The notes below the pieces were generated by a model that worked only from the letters and a program-made list of their open reading frames with translations, searched no databases and had not been told where the DNA came from. Positions 8,383 through 14,724 of a stretch of DNA of 19,105 nucleotides are shown one piece after another. The stretch lies in NCBI GenBank assembly GCA_016201085.1, contig JACQDO010000255.1, positions 1 through 19,105 on the forward strand, read 5' to 3'. Origin of the DNA: Hyphomicrobiales bacterium (GTDB lineage: Bacteria > Pseudomonadota > Alphaproteobacteria > Rhizobiales > Xanthobacteraceae). The position numbers and the translations under genes are program-made. The stretch's first letter is position 1. Each line of letters begins with the position of its first letter.

Positions 8383-9531
8383 TTACTCCTTCGAAAGTAC
8401 CCGGCGCTCGCCCGACAGGGTTCCCTTTTCGGTTCGCGCCTTGCTCAGGAACGGCGCCAGCAACTCGCCGATTTTCTTGTGGCCGCTTGGGCGCCAGTGG
8501 CCATCGACCTTCCAGAAATCTTCCTTGACGATGACCTGACGGCCGTCGATGGCCGGAACGTCGAGCCGCTGCAAGCTCACGAGCACGCCCTTGGCGACCG
8601 CATCGCGGTCGGAGCCTGGATAGCTTAGATACTGCCCCATCTCAAGCTTGGTCGGCACCAGCAGGACGGCAAAACGGTCGGGCCCGAGCGTTTCGTCGAC
8701 TTTTTTCTTGATCGCTGCCAGCAGCATCTCGTTGAGTTTAAATGCATCGGCTACCCTTTGCCGGTCGTGGAGCGACAATTTATCGATGGATGCGTAGAGC
8801 AGTGGTTCATCCATATCCAGGCCGCCCTCACCTTTCGGTTTGTGCACTAGGTTATAAAGCATTTTGACCAGACCCACGATCCGTAAACTGGATGCAGCGC
8901 CGGTCAAGTAAGTTCCTGTCTCTTTGGTTTCCGTAAGCGGGTAGCCTTTGATCTCAAACGTCTTGCCGTCGGACGATAATGCGACATACGGCTTGGGGTG
9001 GTTGTATGGGGAGTAGCTGACATTGTCGGCCAAATCGTTGCCCAAACAGAGCGCCACGACGATGTAGTCCGGCTTAAAAGCGAAGGTCTGGTCGAGTTGC
9101 AGCAGATATTGGATCGGCGAGAAACCGGCGACGCCCAGATTGAGCACATTGATCTTCGGGTCCCGAGCCTCGACGATCTCGGTGAAACGCTCGCCGTATG
9201 GGACGCCCTGTCCCCAGGTGAAGCTGTCGCCCAGCATGGCGACGCGGAATTCGTCGGCCCGCTTCGGCGCCAGCTCGACATCCCAGAAGCCGCTGGAATT
9301 GATTTTTACCGGATAGCTGTATTCCGAGCGGCTGAACTGCCCCCGCATTTCCGGCAAGTTGTTCCAGCCGAGGACCGGATCGAATCTGTAAAAAACATAT
9401 TGATTGCCGATGGTGAACACATCGTCGCCCCAGATGCGCAGTGCGGCCTCGATGCCGCCAAGCGAAATCAGGCATGAGAAGACGAACAACGCAACGTTCT
9501 GTAAGGTGGATTTGTTCGTCATCGAGCCCAT
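8383..9531 (-). CDS. Membrane-anchored SGNH/GDSL-family hydrolase
   Basis: 382 residues from the ATG at 9531. A hydrophobic segment near the N-terminus (NVALFVFSCLISLGGIEAAL) should anchor it or export it. The SGNH blocks are present: block I VAMLGDSFTWGQG with the nucleophile Ser103, block II Gly in LGVAGFSPIQ, block III GNDLADN, and block V VDGHWRPSGHKKIGELL with the Asp/His pair. A conserved F-D-P-x-L-G-W segment sits before block I, as in other envelope SGNH proteins. Such enzymes remove or transfer acyl groups on sugars, lipids or polysaccharides, usually outside the cytoplasm. A second start at 9522 (MTNKSTLQ) is equally plausible; neither has a strong ribosome-binding site. The longer frame from 9588 would run across the preceding small gene, so I rejected it. 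The substrate is unknown. Confidence 0.85.
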   Translation of the reverse strand: MGSMTNKSTLQNVALFVFSCLISLGGIEAALRIWGDDVFTIGNQYVFYRFDPVLGWNNLPEMRGQFSRSEYSYPVKINSSGFWDVELAPKRADEFRVAMLGDSFTWGQGVPYGERFTEIVEARDPKINVLNLGVAGFSPIQYLLQLDQTFAFKPDYIVVALCLGNDLADNVSYSPYNHPKPYVALSSDGKTFEIKGYPLTETKETGTYLTGAASSLRIVGLVKMLYNLVHKPKGEGGLDMDEPLLYASIDKLSLHDRQRVADAFKLNEMLLAAIKKKVDETLGPDRFAVLLVPTKLEMGQYLSYPGSDRDAVAKGVLVSLQRLDVPAIDGRQVIVKEDFWKVDGHWRPSGHKKIGELLAPFLSKARTEKGTLSGERRVLSKE

Positions 9532-9535
9532 GAAC

Positions 9536-9685
9536 TCAGAACATGGCGCTGAAGTAGGGAAAAATACGGGCGACGAACGAGATGGCAAAAAGGATACCCG
9601 TGACCGCCATCATCACAATGATAGGACCCATCCAGTATCGGCGATGGGCCCACAAGAAATTCCAAACGGGGGTCAGGGACAACAT
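9536..9685 (-). CDS. Second DUF5989-like 49-residue membrane protein, first gene of the cassette
   Basis: A 49-residue frame beginning MLSLTPVWNFLWAHRRYWMG and ending RIFPYFSAMF. It has exactly the same length and layout as the 7769-7918 protein: an amphipathic start with Trp and aromatic residues, a basic H-R-R-Y-W motif where the other has R-K-K-F-W, a single helix (about residues 20-38), and a short aromatic tail. Its stop is five bases ahead of the SGNH hydrolase start, so it is the leading gene of the minus-strand operon. Sequence identity to the other micro-protein is low, which suggests an old duplication or independent recruitment. I assign it to DUF5989 or a sister family by layout and context. 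Confidence 0.75.
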   Translation of the reverse strand: MLSLTPVWNFLWAHRRYWMGPIIVMMAVTGILFAISFVARIFPYFSAMF

Positions 9686-9816
9686 TTAACCGGTCATCTG
9701 CATTCTCGATGTGAACTCTTGTCTGTAGCGACGACTGCAGGCGGTATGATTCTCGAAAAGATTACCCGGCCTCGACAAAAAAAGCTTTAATCCGACCCGG
9801 ACAAGCTTTACCCGCA

Positions 9817-9831
9817 TTAAAACCCCGTTAA
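9817..9831 (+). promoter_or_regulatory. CtrA-type binding box TTAA-N7-TTAA upstream of ftsB
   Basis: TTAA at 9817-9820 and TTAA at 9828-9831 are separated by exactly seven bases, the full consensus half-sites and spacing recognised by the alphaproteobacterial cell-cycle regulator CtrA. The box lies 25 bases before the ftsB start, in the 171-base divergent spacer between the carbamoyltransferase cassette and ftsB. In the same spacer the octamer AAGCTTTA occurs twice about 20 bases apart (near 9783 and 9803). Binding is inferred from the pattern only. Confidence 0.5.
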
Positions 9832-9856
9832 CGCGATTGCCGCATCTTGCCTCACC

Positions 9857-10174
9857 ATGGTCTCCCACCGGCATCGCCGCACCGTCCTGACCGTCCTCGG
9901 ACTTTATATCTTCGCGGCCGCGTTCATCGGCTATTTCGGCGTCAATGCCTTTACCGGCAATCACGGCCTGCGCGCGCAAGCCGACCTCGATCAGCAGCTC
10001 GCCGCCATGCAGCAGGAACTCAAGGGCCTCAAGGCCGAACGCGCCCTCTGGGAGCGGCGGGTGGCGCTGCTGCGCTCAGACCGGCTCGATCCCGACATGC
10101 TGGACGAGCGCGCCCGCGCGCTGCTGGGCTATGTCGATCCGCACGACCTGACCCTGCTGCTTAACCCGCGCTAA
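9857..10174 (+). CDS. ftsB: Septum formation initiator FtsB/DivIC family cell division protein
   Basis: 105 residues: a short basic cytoplasmic start (MVSHRHRRT), one transmembrane helix (about residues 10-30, VLGLYIFAAAFIGYFGVNAF), then a coiled coil (about 38-70, LDQQLAAMQQELKGLKAERA with heptad Leu/Ala spacing) and a C-terminal DPDMLDERARALLGYVDPHD segment. This is the pattern of FtsB/DivIC, a bitopic divisome protein that with FtsL and FtsQ activates septal wall synthesis. The position between eno and pdhA is the standard one in Hyphomicrobiales, which supports the call. Expression may be tied to the cell cycle through the CtrA-type box 25 bases upstream. A palindromic repeat starts one base after the stop codon. 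Confidence 0.92.
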   Translation: MVSHRHRRTVLTVLGLYIFAAAFIGYFGVNAFTGNHGLRAQADLDQQLAAMQQELKGLKAERALWERRVALLRSDRLDPDMLDERARALLGYVDPHDLTLLLNPR

Positions 10175-10175
10175 C

Positions 10176-10224
10176 GCGCGTGATCCCGAAAAGTGGGCAC
10201 CGGTTTTCGGATAAGATCACGCGC
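10176..10224. repeat. Rhizobial palindromic intergenic repeat (GATCCCGAAAA...TTTTCGGATAAGATC type)
   Basis: GCGCGTGATC (10176-10185) is the exact reverse complement of 10215-10224, and CCGAAAA (10186-10192) pairs with TTTTCGG (10204-10210). Together they make a long stem starting two bases after the ftsB stop. The same family recurs at 17034-17107. It could stop or protect the ftsB transcript. The remaining 173 bases up to pdhA hold the pdhA leader, with an AGGAG ribosome-binding site at 10388-10392; I see no further clear signal there. Confidence 0.8.
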
Positions 10225-10397
10225 AACTGTGTAAAACCCTGCACTGGCGTTATCCACCGCTCGGCCGGTAATTTTCAGCCAATTTCAGGTTGTTTTGCGC
10301 AATTCCGCGCGGCGGGCTCGCGCTTCCGCCGCCGGACGATTTAAGCTATTGGGAGACAAGGCCCACCGATCTTCTTGCCTGATTTCCAGGAGTGCCA

Positions 10398-11420
10398 ATG
10401 GCGGTCGCCCAGAAAAATCCGAGCGCCGACGCCAAGGAAACGGCCAGCGCGCCGGTGCCCGATTTAAGCAAGGAACAGGATCTTTCCGCCTATCGCAGCA
10501 TGTTGCTGATCCGCCGTTTCGAGGAGAAGGCCGGCCAGATGTACGGCATGGGGCTGATCGGCGGCTTCTGCCACCTCTATATCGGCCAGGAAGCGGTCGT
10601 GGTCGGCATGCAGATGGTGCTCAAGCCGGGCGACCAGGTCATCACCGGCTACCGCGATCACGGCCACATGCTGGCCTGTGGCATGGACGCCAAGGGCGTG
10701 ATGGCGGAACTGACCGGCCGCACCCACGGCTATTCCAAGGGCAAGGGCGGCTCGATGCACATGTTCAGCGTCGAGAAGGGCTTCTTCGGCGGCCATGGCA
10801 TCGTTGGGGCGCAGGCCCCGCTCGGCACGGGCTTAGCCTTGGCCAACCGCTATCGCGGCAACGACAATATCAGCCTGACCTATTTCGGCGACGGCGCCGC
10901 CAATCAGGGCCAGGTGTACGAGAGCTTCAACATGGCCTCGCTGTGGAAGCTGCCGGCGATCTACGTCATCGAGAACAACCGCTACGCCATGGGCACCGAG
11001 ATCACGCGTGCCTCGGCGGAAGTGAACCTGTCGCGGCGCGGGCTGTCGTTCAATATTCCGGGCGAGCAGGTCGACGGCATGGACGTGCGCGCGGTCAAGG
11101 CCGCCGGCGAAAAAGCCGCCGCCTGGTGCCGGGCCGGCAAGGGGCCGTTCATTCTGGAAATGCTGACCTACCGCTATCGCGGCCACTCGATGTCGGACCC
11201 GGCGAAATACCGCACGCGCGAGGAAGTCGACAAGGTGCGCACCATGCACGATCCGATCGACATGGCGCGCCACCGCATCCTGGAGAAGAAATTCGCCGAC
11301 GAGGCCGGCTTGAAGAAGATCGACGGCGAAGTGCGCGACCAGATCAACGACGCGGCCGAATTCGCCACCCACGATCCCGAACCGGATGTGTCTGAGCTGT
11401 ATACCGACATCTATCGTTAG
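10398..11420 (+). CDS. pdhA: Pyruvate dehydrogenase E1 component, alpha subunit
   Basis: 340 residues, normal for the alpha subunit of an alpha2beta2 E1. With PdhB it decarboxylates pyruvate on thiamine diphosphate and reductively acetylates the lipoyl groups of E2. Visible motifs are YRSMLLIRRFEEKAGQMYGMG, HLYIGQEAVVVG, YRDHGHMLACG, the thiamine-diphosphate motif starting GDGAANQGQVYESFNMAS and ending at IENNRYAMGT (about residues 164-196), and the phosphorylation-loop region YRYRGHSMSDPAKYRTREE. The ATG at 10398 has AGGAG five bases upstream; a GTG two codons earlier overlaps that site, so I rejected it. The first 25 or so residues are a loose Ala/Ser-rich extension. pdhB follows after 15 bases. 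Confidence 0.96.
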   Translation: MAVAQKNPSADAKETASAPVPDLSKEQDLSAYRSMLLIRRFEEKAGQMYGMGLIGGFCHLYIGQEAVVVGMQMVLKPGDQVITGYRDHGHMLACGMDAKGVMAELTGRTHGYSKGKGGSMHMFSVEKGFFGGHGIVGAQAPLGTGLALANRYRGNDNISLTYFGDGAANQGQVYESFNMASLWKLPAIYVIENNRYAMGTEITRASAEVNLSRRGLSFNIPGEQVDGMDVRAVKAAGEKAAAWCRAGKGPFILEMLTYRYRGHSMSDPAKYRTREEVDKVRTMHDPIDMARHRILEKKFADEAGLKKIDGEVRDQINDAAEFATHDPEPDVSELYTDIYR

Positions 11421-11435
11421 AGAATATTTGCCGCC

Positions 11436-12854
11436 ATGCCGATCGAAGTGCTCATGCCCGCGCTGTCGCCCACGATGGAAAAGGGCAACCTGTCCAAGTG
11501 GCTGAAGAAGGAAGGCGACAGCGTCAAGTCGGGCGACGTCATTGCCGAGATCGAGACCGACAAGGCCACCATGGAGGTGGAGGCGACGGACGAAGGCACC
11601 ATGGGAAAAATCCTAGTGCCCGCCGGCACGGTCGATGTGGCGGTGAATACGCCGATCGCGGTGATCCTGGGCGAAGGCGAAAAGGCCTCCGATATCAAGA
11701 ACGCCAAGCCCGCGCCACTGGCGGCCGCAACCTTCGAGACGCTTGCTGCGGCGGTTCGGAACTCTCACCCTGAGGAGGGCGCGAAAGCGCCCATCTCGAA
11801 GGGCGAGGGCGGGCAGCCAAAGGCACCCGAAATAAAAATTGCCGCCGATACCGACGTCCCCGCCGGCACCGAGATGGTGACCATGACCATGCGCGAAGCG
11901 CTGCGCGACGCCATGGCCGAGGAGATGCGGCGCGATGCCGACGTGTTCGTGATGGGCGAGGAGGTCGCCGAATATCAGGGCGCCTACAAGGTGACGCAGG
12001 GCCTGCTGCAGGAGTTCGGCGCCAGGCGCGTGATCGACACGCCGATCACCGAGCATGGCTTTGCCGGCATGGGCATCGGCGCGGCGCTCGCCGGCTTGAA
12101 GCCCATCGTCGAGTTCATGACCTTCAACTTCGCCATGCAGGCGATGGACCAGCTCATCAATTCGGCGGCCAAGACTTTATATATGTCGGGCGGCCAGATG
12201 GGCTGCTCGATCGTGTTCCGCGGGCCGAACGGCGCCGCCGCGCGCGTCGCCGCCCAGCACAGTCAGGATTATTCGGCCTGGTACTCGCACATTCCCGGCC
12301 TCAAGGTGATCGCCCCTTCGAACGCGGCCGACGCCAAGGGCCTGCTGAAGGCGGCGATCCGCGATCCCAATCCGGTGATCTTCCTGGAAAACGAAATCCT
12401 CTACGGCCAGTCGGCGCCGGTGCCCAAGCTCGACGATTTCGTGCTGCCCATCGGCAAGGCGCGCATTGCGCGCGCCGGCTCCGACGTGACCATCGTGGCC
12501 TGGTCGATGGGCATGCGCTACGCGCTGGAAGCCGCCGAGGCTCTGGCCAAGGACGGCATCGCGGCCGAGGTGATCGACCTGCGCACGCTCAAGCCGATGG
12601 ACACCGACACCATCGTTGCCTCGGTGCAGAAAACCGGTCGCGCCGTCACCGTCGAGGAAGGCTGGGCGCAGTCGGGCGTGGGCGCCGAGATCGCCGCCCG
12701 TATCATGGAGCGCGCCTTCGATTATCTCGATGCGCCGGTCGCGCGCGTGTCCGGCAAAGAAGTGCCGATGCCTTACGCGGCCAATTTGGAAAAGCTGGCG
12801 CTGCCTTCGGTCGCCGAAGTGGTCGCGGCGGCAAAAGCGGTTTGTTACAGGTAG
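11436..12854 (+). CDS. pdhB: Pyruvate dehydrogenase E1 component, beta subunit with N-terminal lipoyl domain
   Basis: 472 residues, about 140 longer than a plain E1-beta because of a biotinyl/lipoyl domain at residues 1-80 with the lipoylation site Lys43 in [10 protein letters not shown]. This fusion is characteristic of many alphaproteobacteria. A linker (about 85-142) follows, then the transketolase-type beta subunit from [20 protein letters not shown] onward, including [36 protein letters not shown] and [20 protein letters not shown]. The C-terminal transketolase domain ends near [10 protein letters not shown]. The linker contains a translated palindromic repeat (residues about 111-126; see 11766-11811). 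There is no strong ribosome-binding site upstream, so translation may depend on coupling to pdhA. pdhC starts six bases after the stop. Confidence 0.96.
   Translation: MPIEVLMPALSPTMEKGNLSKWLKKEGDSVKSGDVIAEIETDKATMEVEATDEGTMGKILVPAGTVDVAVNTPIAVILGEGEKASDIKNAKPAPLAAATFETLAAAVRNSHPEEGAKAPISKGEGGQPKAPEIKIAADTDVPAGTEMVTMTMREALRDAMAEEMRRDADVFVMGEEVAEYQGAYKVTQGLLQEFGARRVIDTPITEHGFAGMGIGAALAGLKPIVEFMTFNFAMQAMDQLINSAAKTLYMSGGQMGCSIVFRGPNGAAARVAAQHSQDYSAWYSHIPGLKVIAPSNAADAKGLLKAAIRDPNPVIFLENEILYGQSAPVPKLDDFVLPIGKARIARAGSDVTIVAWSMGMRYALEAAEALAKDGIAAEVIDLRTLKPMDTDTIVASVQKTGRAVTVEEGWAQSGVGAEIAARIMERAFDYLDAPVARVSGKEVPMPYAANLEKLALPSVAEVVAAAKAVCYR
11766..11811. repeat. Palindromic repeat embedded in frame in the pdhB linker
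   Basis: The segment begins CACCCTGAGGAG, carries a GGGCGC-GAAA-GCGCCC hairpin (11777-11792) and ends CTCGAAGGGCGAG. These three parts match the layout of the intergenic element at 18201-18373 (CACCCTGAGG ... CTCGAAGGGCGAC). It encodes roughly residues 111-126 of PdhB, inside the flexible region between the lipoyl and transketolase domains, without breaking the frame. Confidence 0.7.
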
Positions 12855-12860
12855 CGTGCA

Positions 12861-14258
12861 ATGCCCACCAACATTCTCATGCCCGCGCTGTCGCCCACCA
12901 TGGAGAAGGGCAACCTTGCCAGGTGGCTCAAGAAGGAAGGCGACAAGATCAAGTCGGGCGATGTCATCGCCGAGATCGAGACCGACAAGGCCACCATGGA
13001 ATATGAGGCGGTGGACGAGGGCACGCTCGCCAAGATCGTAGTGCCGGCCGGAACGCAAGACGTGGCGGTGAACGCGGTGATCGCGGTGCTGGCGGGCGAG
13101 GGCGAGGATGTGACGGCGGCGGCTTCAGCAGCAAAAGCTGCGCTTGCGAAAGCGCCGGATAAAAAAACTGAGGCAGTTACCCCCTCACCCCAACCCTCTC
13201 CCCCAAGGGGAGAGGGAGTTCGTCCGAATTCGCCGACCGCGCCTCAAACTCCGTCCACCTCTCCCCTGGGGGGAGATGTCGCCCGCCGTAGCCCGCAGGG
13301 CGAAGGCGTGGCGGGTGAGGGGGCAAGGGCTTCGAATAGAATTTTCTCCTCCCCGCTGGCACGACGCCTCGCGAAAGAAGGCAACATCGATCTCGCCCGC
13401 GTGCAGGGCTCCGGCCCGCATGGCCGTGTCATCGCGCGCGATATCGACGCGGCGAAAACGGGCGGCGCCATGCGTGCGCCTGATGCGGCGCCCGCTACCG
13501 CCGTGTCGATGGCGGCGACACCTTCCGATGCGCAGATCCGCGCGCTGTACGAGGACGGCTCCTACGACTTCGTCCCACATGACAGCATGCGTAAGATCAT
13601 TGCGCAGCGCCTCACGCTGTCGAAGCAGACCATTCCGCATTTCTATCTCACGCTCGACTGCGACATCGGCAAGCTCTTGGCCGCGCGCATGGAGATCAAC
13701 GCCGCCGCGCCGATGAAGGACGGCCAGCCGGCCTACAAGATTTCGGTCAACGACTTCGTCATCAAGGCGCTGGCGCTCGCTTTGCAGCGCGTGCCCGATG
13801 CCAATGTGACCTGGACCGAAGGCGGCATGCTGCACCACAAGCATTCCGACGTCGGCGTGGCGGTGGCGATCCCGGGCGGGCTGATCACGCCGGTGGTGCG
13901 GCAGGCCGAGGCGAAATCGCTGTCGACGATTTCCAACGAGATGAAGGATTATGCCGCGCGCGCCCGCACCCGCCACTTGAAGCCGCACGAATACCAGGGC
14001 GGCTCGACCGCGATCTCCAATCTCGGCATGTTCGGCATCAAGGACTTCGCCGCGGTGATCAATCCGCCGCATGCCACCATTCTGGCGGTCGGCGCCGGCG
14101 AGCAACGCGCCGTGGTGCGCAACGGCCAGCTCGCGGTCGCCAATATCATGACGGTGACGCTGTCGACCGATCATCGCGCCGTCGACGGCGCGCTCGGCGC
14201 CGAGTTCCTGTCGGCCTTCAAGGCGCTGATCGAGAATCCGGTGATGATGGTGGTGTGA
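12861..14258 (+). CDS. pdhC: Dihydrolipoyllysine acetyltransferase, E2 component of pyruvate dehydrogenase
   Basis: 465 residues. Domains in order are one lipoyl domain (1-80, lipoyl Lys43 in [10 protein letters not shown]), a long linker (about 85-165), the E3-binding domain (about 155-200, SSPLARRLAKEG...VQGSGPHGRVIARDI), a short linker, and the catalytic acetyltransferase domain (about 235-465). The catalytic domain contains MRKIIAQRLTLSKQTIPHFY and ends with the active-site motif STDHRAVDGALGAEFL (His and Asp of H-x-x-x-D-G). It moves the acetyl group from lipoamide to coenzyme A and forms the core of the complex. The linker contains a 144-base palindromic element translated as residues about 107-155 (see 13180-13323). 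The lipoyl domain is nearly identical to that of PdhB at DNA level. It begins six bases after pdhB. Confidence 0.96.
   Translation: MPTNILMPALSPTMEKGNLARWLKKEGDKIKSGDVIAEIETDKATMEYEAVDEGTLAKIVVPAGTQDVAVNAVIAVLAGEGEDVTAAASAAKAALAKAPDKKTEAVTPSPQPSPPRGEGVRPNSPTAPQTPSTSPLGGDVARRSPQGEGVAGEGARASNRIFSSPLARRLAKEGNIDLARVQGSGPHGRVIARDIDAAKTGGAMRAPDAAPATAVSMAATPSDAQIRALYEDGSYDFVPHDSMRKIIAQRLTLSKQTIPHFYLTLDCDIGKLLAARMEINAAAPMKDGQPAYKISVNDFVIKALALALQRVPDANVTWTEGGMLHHKHSDVGVAVAIPGGLITPVVRQAEAKSLSTISNEMKDYAARARTRHLKPHEYQGGSTAISNLGMFGIKDFAAVINPPHATILAVGAGEQRAVVRNGQLAVANIMTVTLSTDHRAVDGALGAEFLSAFKALIENPVMMVV
13180..13323. repeat. Inverted-repeat element translated in frame in the pdhC linker
   Basis: CCCCCTCACCC (13180-13190) is the perfect reverse complement of 13313-13323. 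Just inside lies a perfect 10-base stem (13194-13203 with 13207-13216, three-base loop), and a second, shorter hairpin sits around 13261-13276. The translation begins TPSPQPSPPRGEG, a familiar product of this class of dispersed genomic repeat when it falls in a coding region. The frame stays open across all 144 bases. Confidence 0.8.
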
Positions 14259-14289
14259 AGCTTGCTGTAACGACGATGGGGCGGGTTCA

Positions 14290-14724
14290 ATGAGCGAACG
14301 CGAGGCCAGGCTCCGCACAGTGGCTATGAGCTATTTCCCGACGTTCATCGCAACGTTGTCGCTCGTCACCGCGATCTACAATGGCTATCTCAACGGCAAA
14401 TTTGTCGATCTCATCCAGCGCAACCTCGGCCGCGCCGAGTATCTGCGCACCTGCAAGGAAATCCTGGAAGCGCCCGTGCAGGTCGGATTACGGGCCAAGA
14501 TTCTCAGCCGAAGCGGCGAACGGGCCCGCTCGGGCAGCACGGTCGACATGACGGCGGTGCGCAACGAGGCCGACAACGCGCTCATCAAATATATCTCGCT
14601 CGCCACCTATCTCGCCAATCTGCTGCCCGAAGCGCGCGCGCTACACGCTTTTGTCGATTGGACCGGAGAAAATCCTCAACGAAGCGCTGCAGTTGACGCC
14701 GAGCGATCTGAACAAACGCTTTGA
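14290..14724 (+). CDS. Hypothetical protein with one membrane segment, probably frameshifted near its end
   Basis: 144 residues as read. The N-terminus has a hydrophobic stretch (about residues 14-33, YFPTFIATLSLVTAIYNGYL). A soluble part follows with YLRTCKEILEAPVQVGLRAK and a helix rich in Ala/Leu (ADNALIKYISLATYLANLLP). It resembles a group of uncharacterised alphaproteobacterial proteins with a single helix followed by a YLRTCKD-like motif; I know no function. After LLPEARA the frame reads into low-quality sequence, while the next frame is protein-like from 14642 to a stop at 14783-14785 (YTLLSIGPEKILNEALQ ... EDCVRMAQR). The switch coincides with an alternating GC run at 14632-14641, and restoring one GC unit would join the two parts into about 165 residues. 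The gene begins 31 bases after pdhC. I consider it a probable frameshifted gene. Confidence 0.6.
   Translation: MSEREARLRTVAMSYFPTFIATLSLVTAIYNGYLNGKFVDLIQRNLGRAEYLRTCKEILEAPVQVGLRAKILSRSGERARSGSTVDMTAVRNEADNALIKYISLATYLANLLPEARALHAFVDWTGENPQRSAAVDAERSEQTL

Noticed and set aside
9532..9588. Longer SGNH hydrolase start at 9588
   Set aside because: It would overlap the upstream 49-residue gene and adds a Ser/Pro-rich stretch without a signal-like character.
10295..11395. Long plus-strand frame overlapping pdhA
   Set aside because: It is Arg/Gly/His-rich out-of-frame sequence over a well-supported pdhA.
13180..13323. CRISPR array or tandem repeat in the pdhC linker
   Set aside because: The repeats are inverted, not regularly spaced direct repeats, and the frame is open throughout; a dispersed palindromic element explains it better. 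No CRISPR array was seen anywhere in the window.
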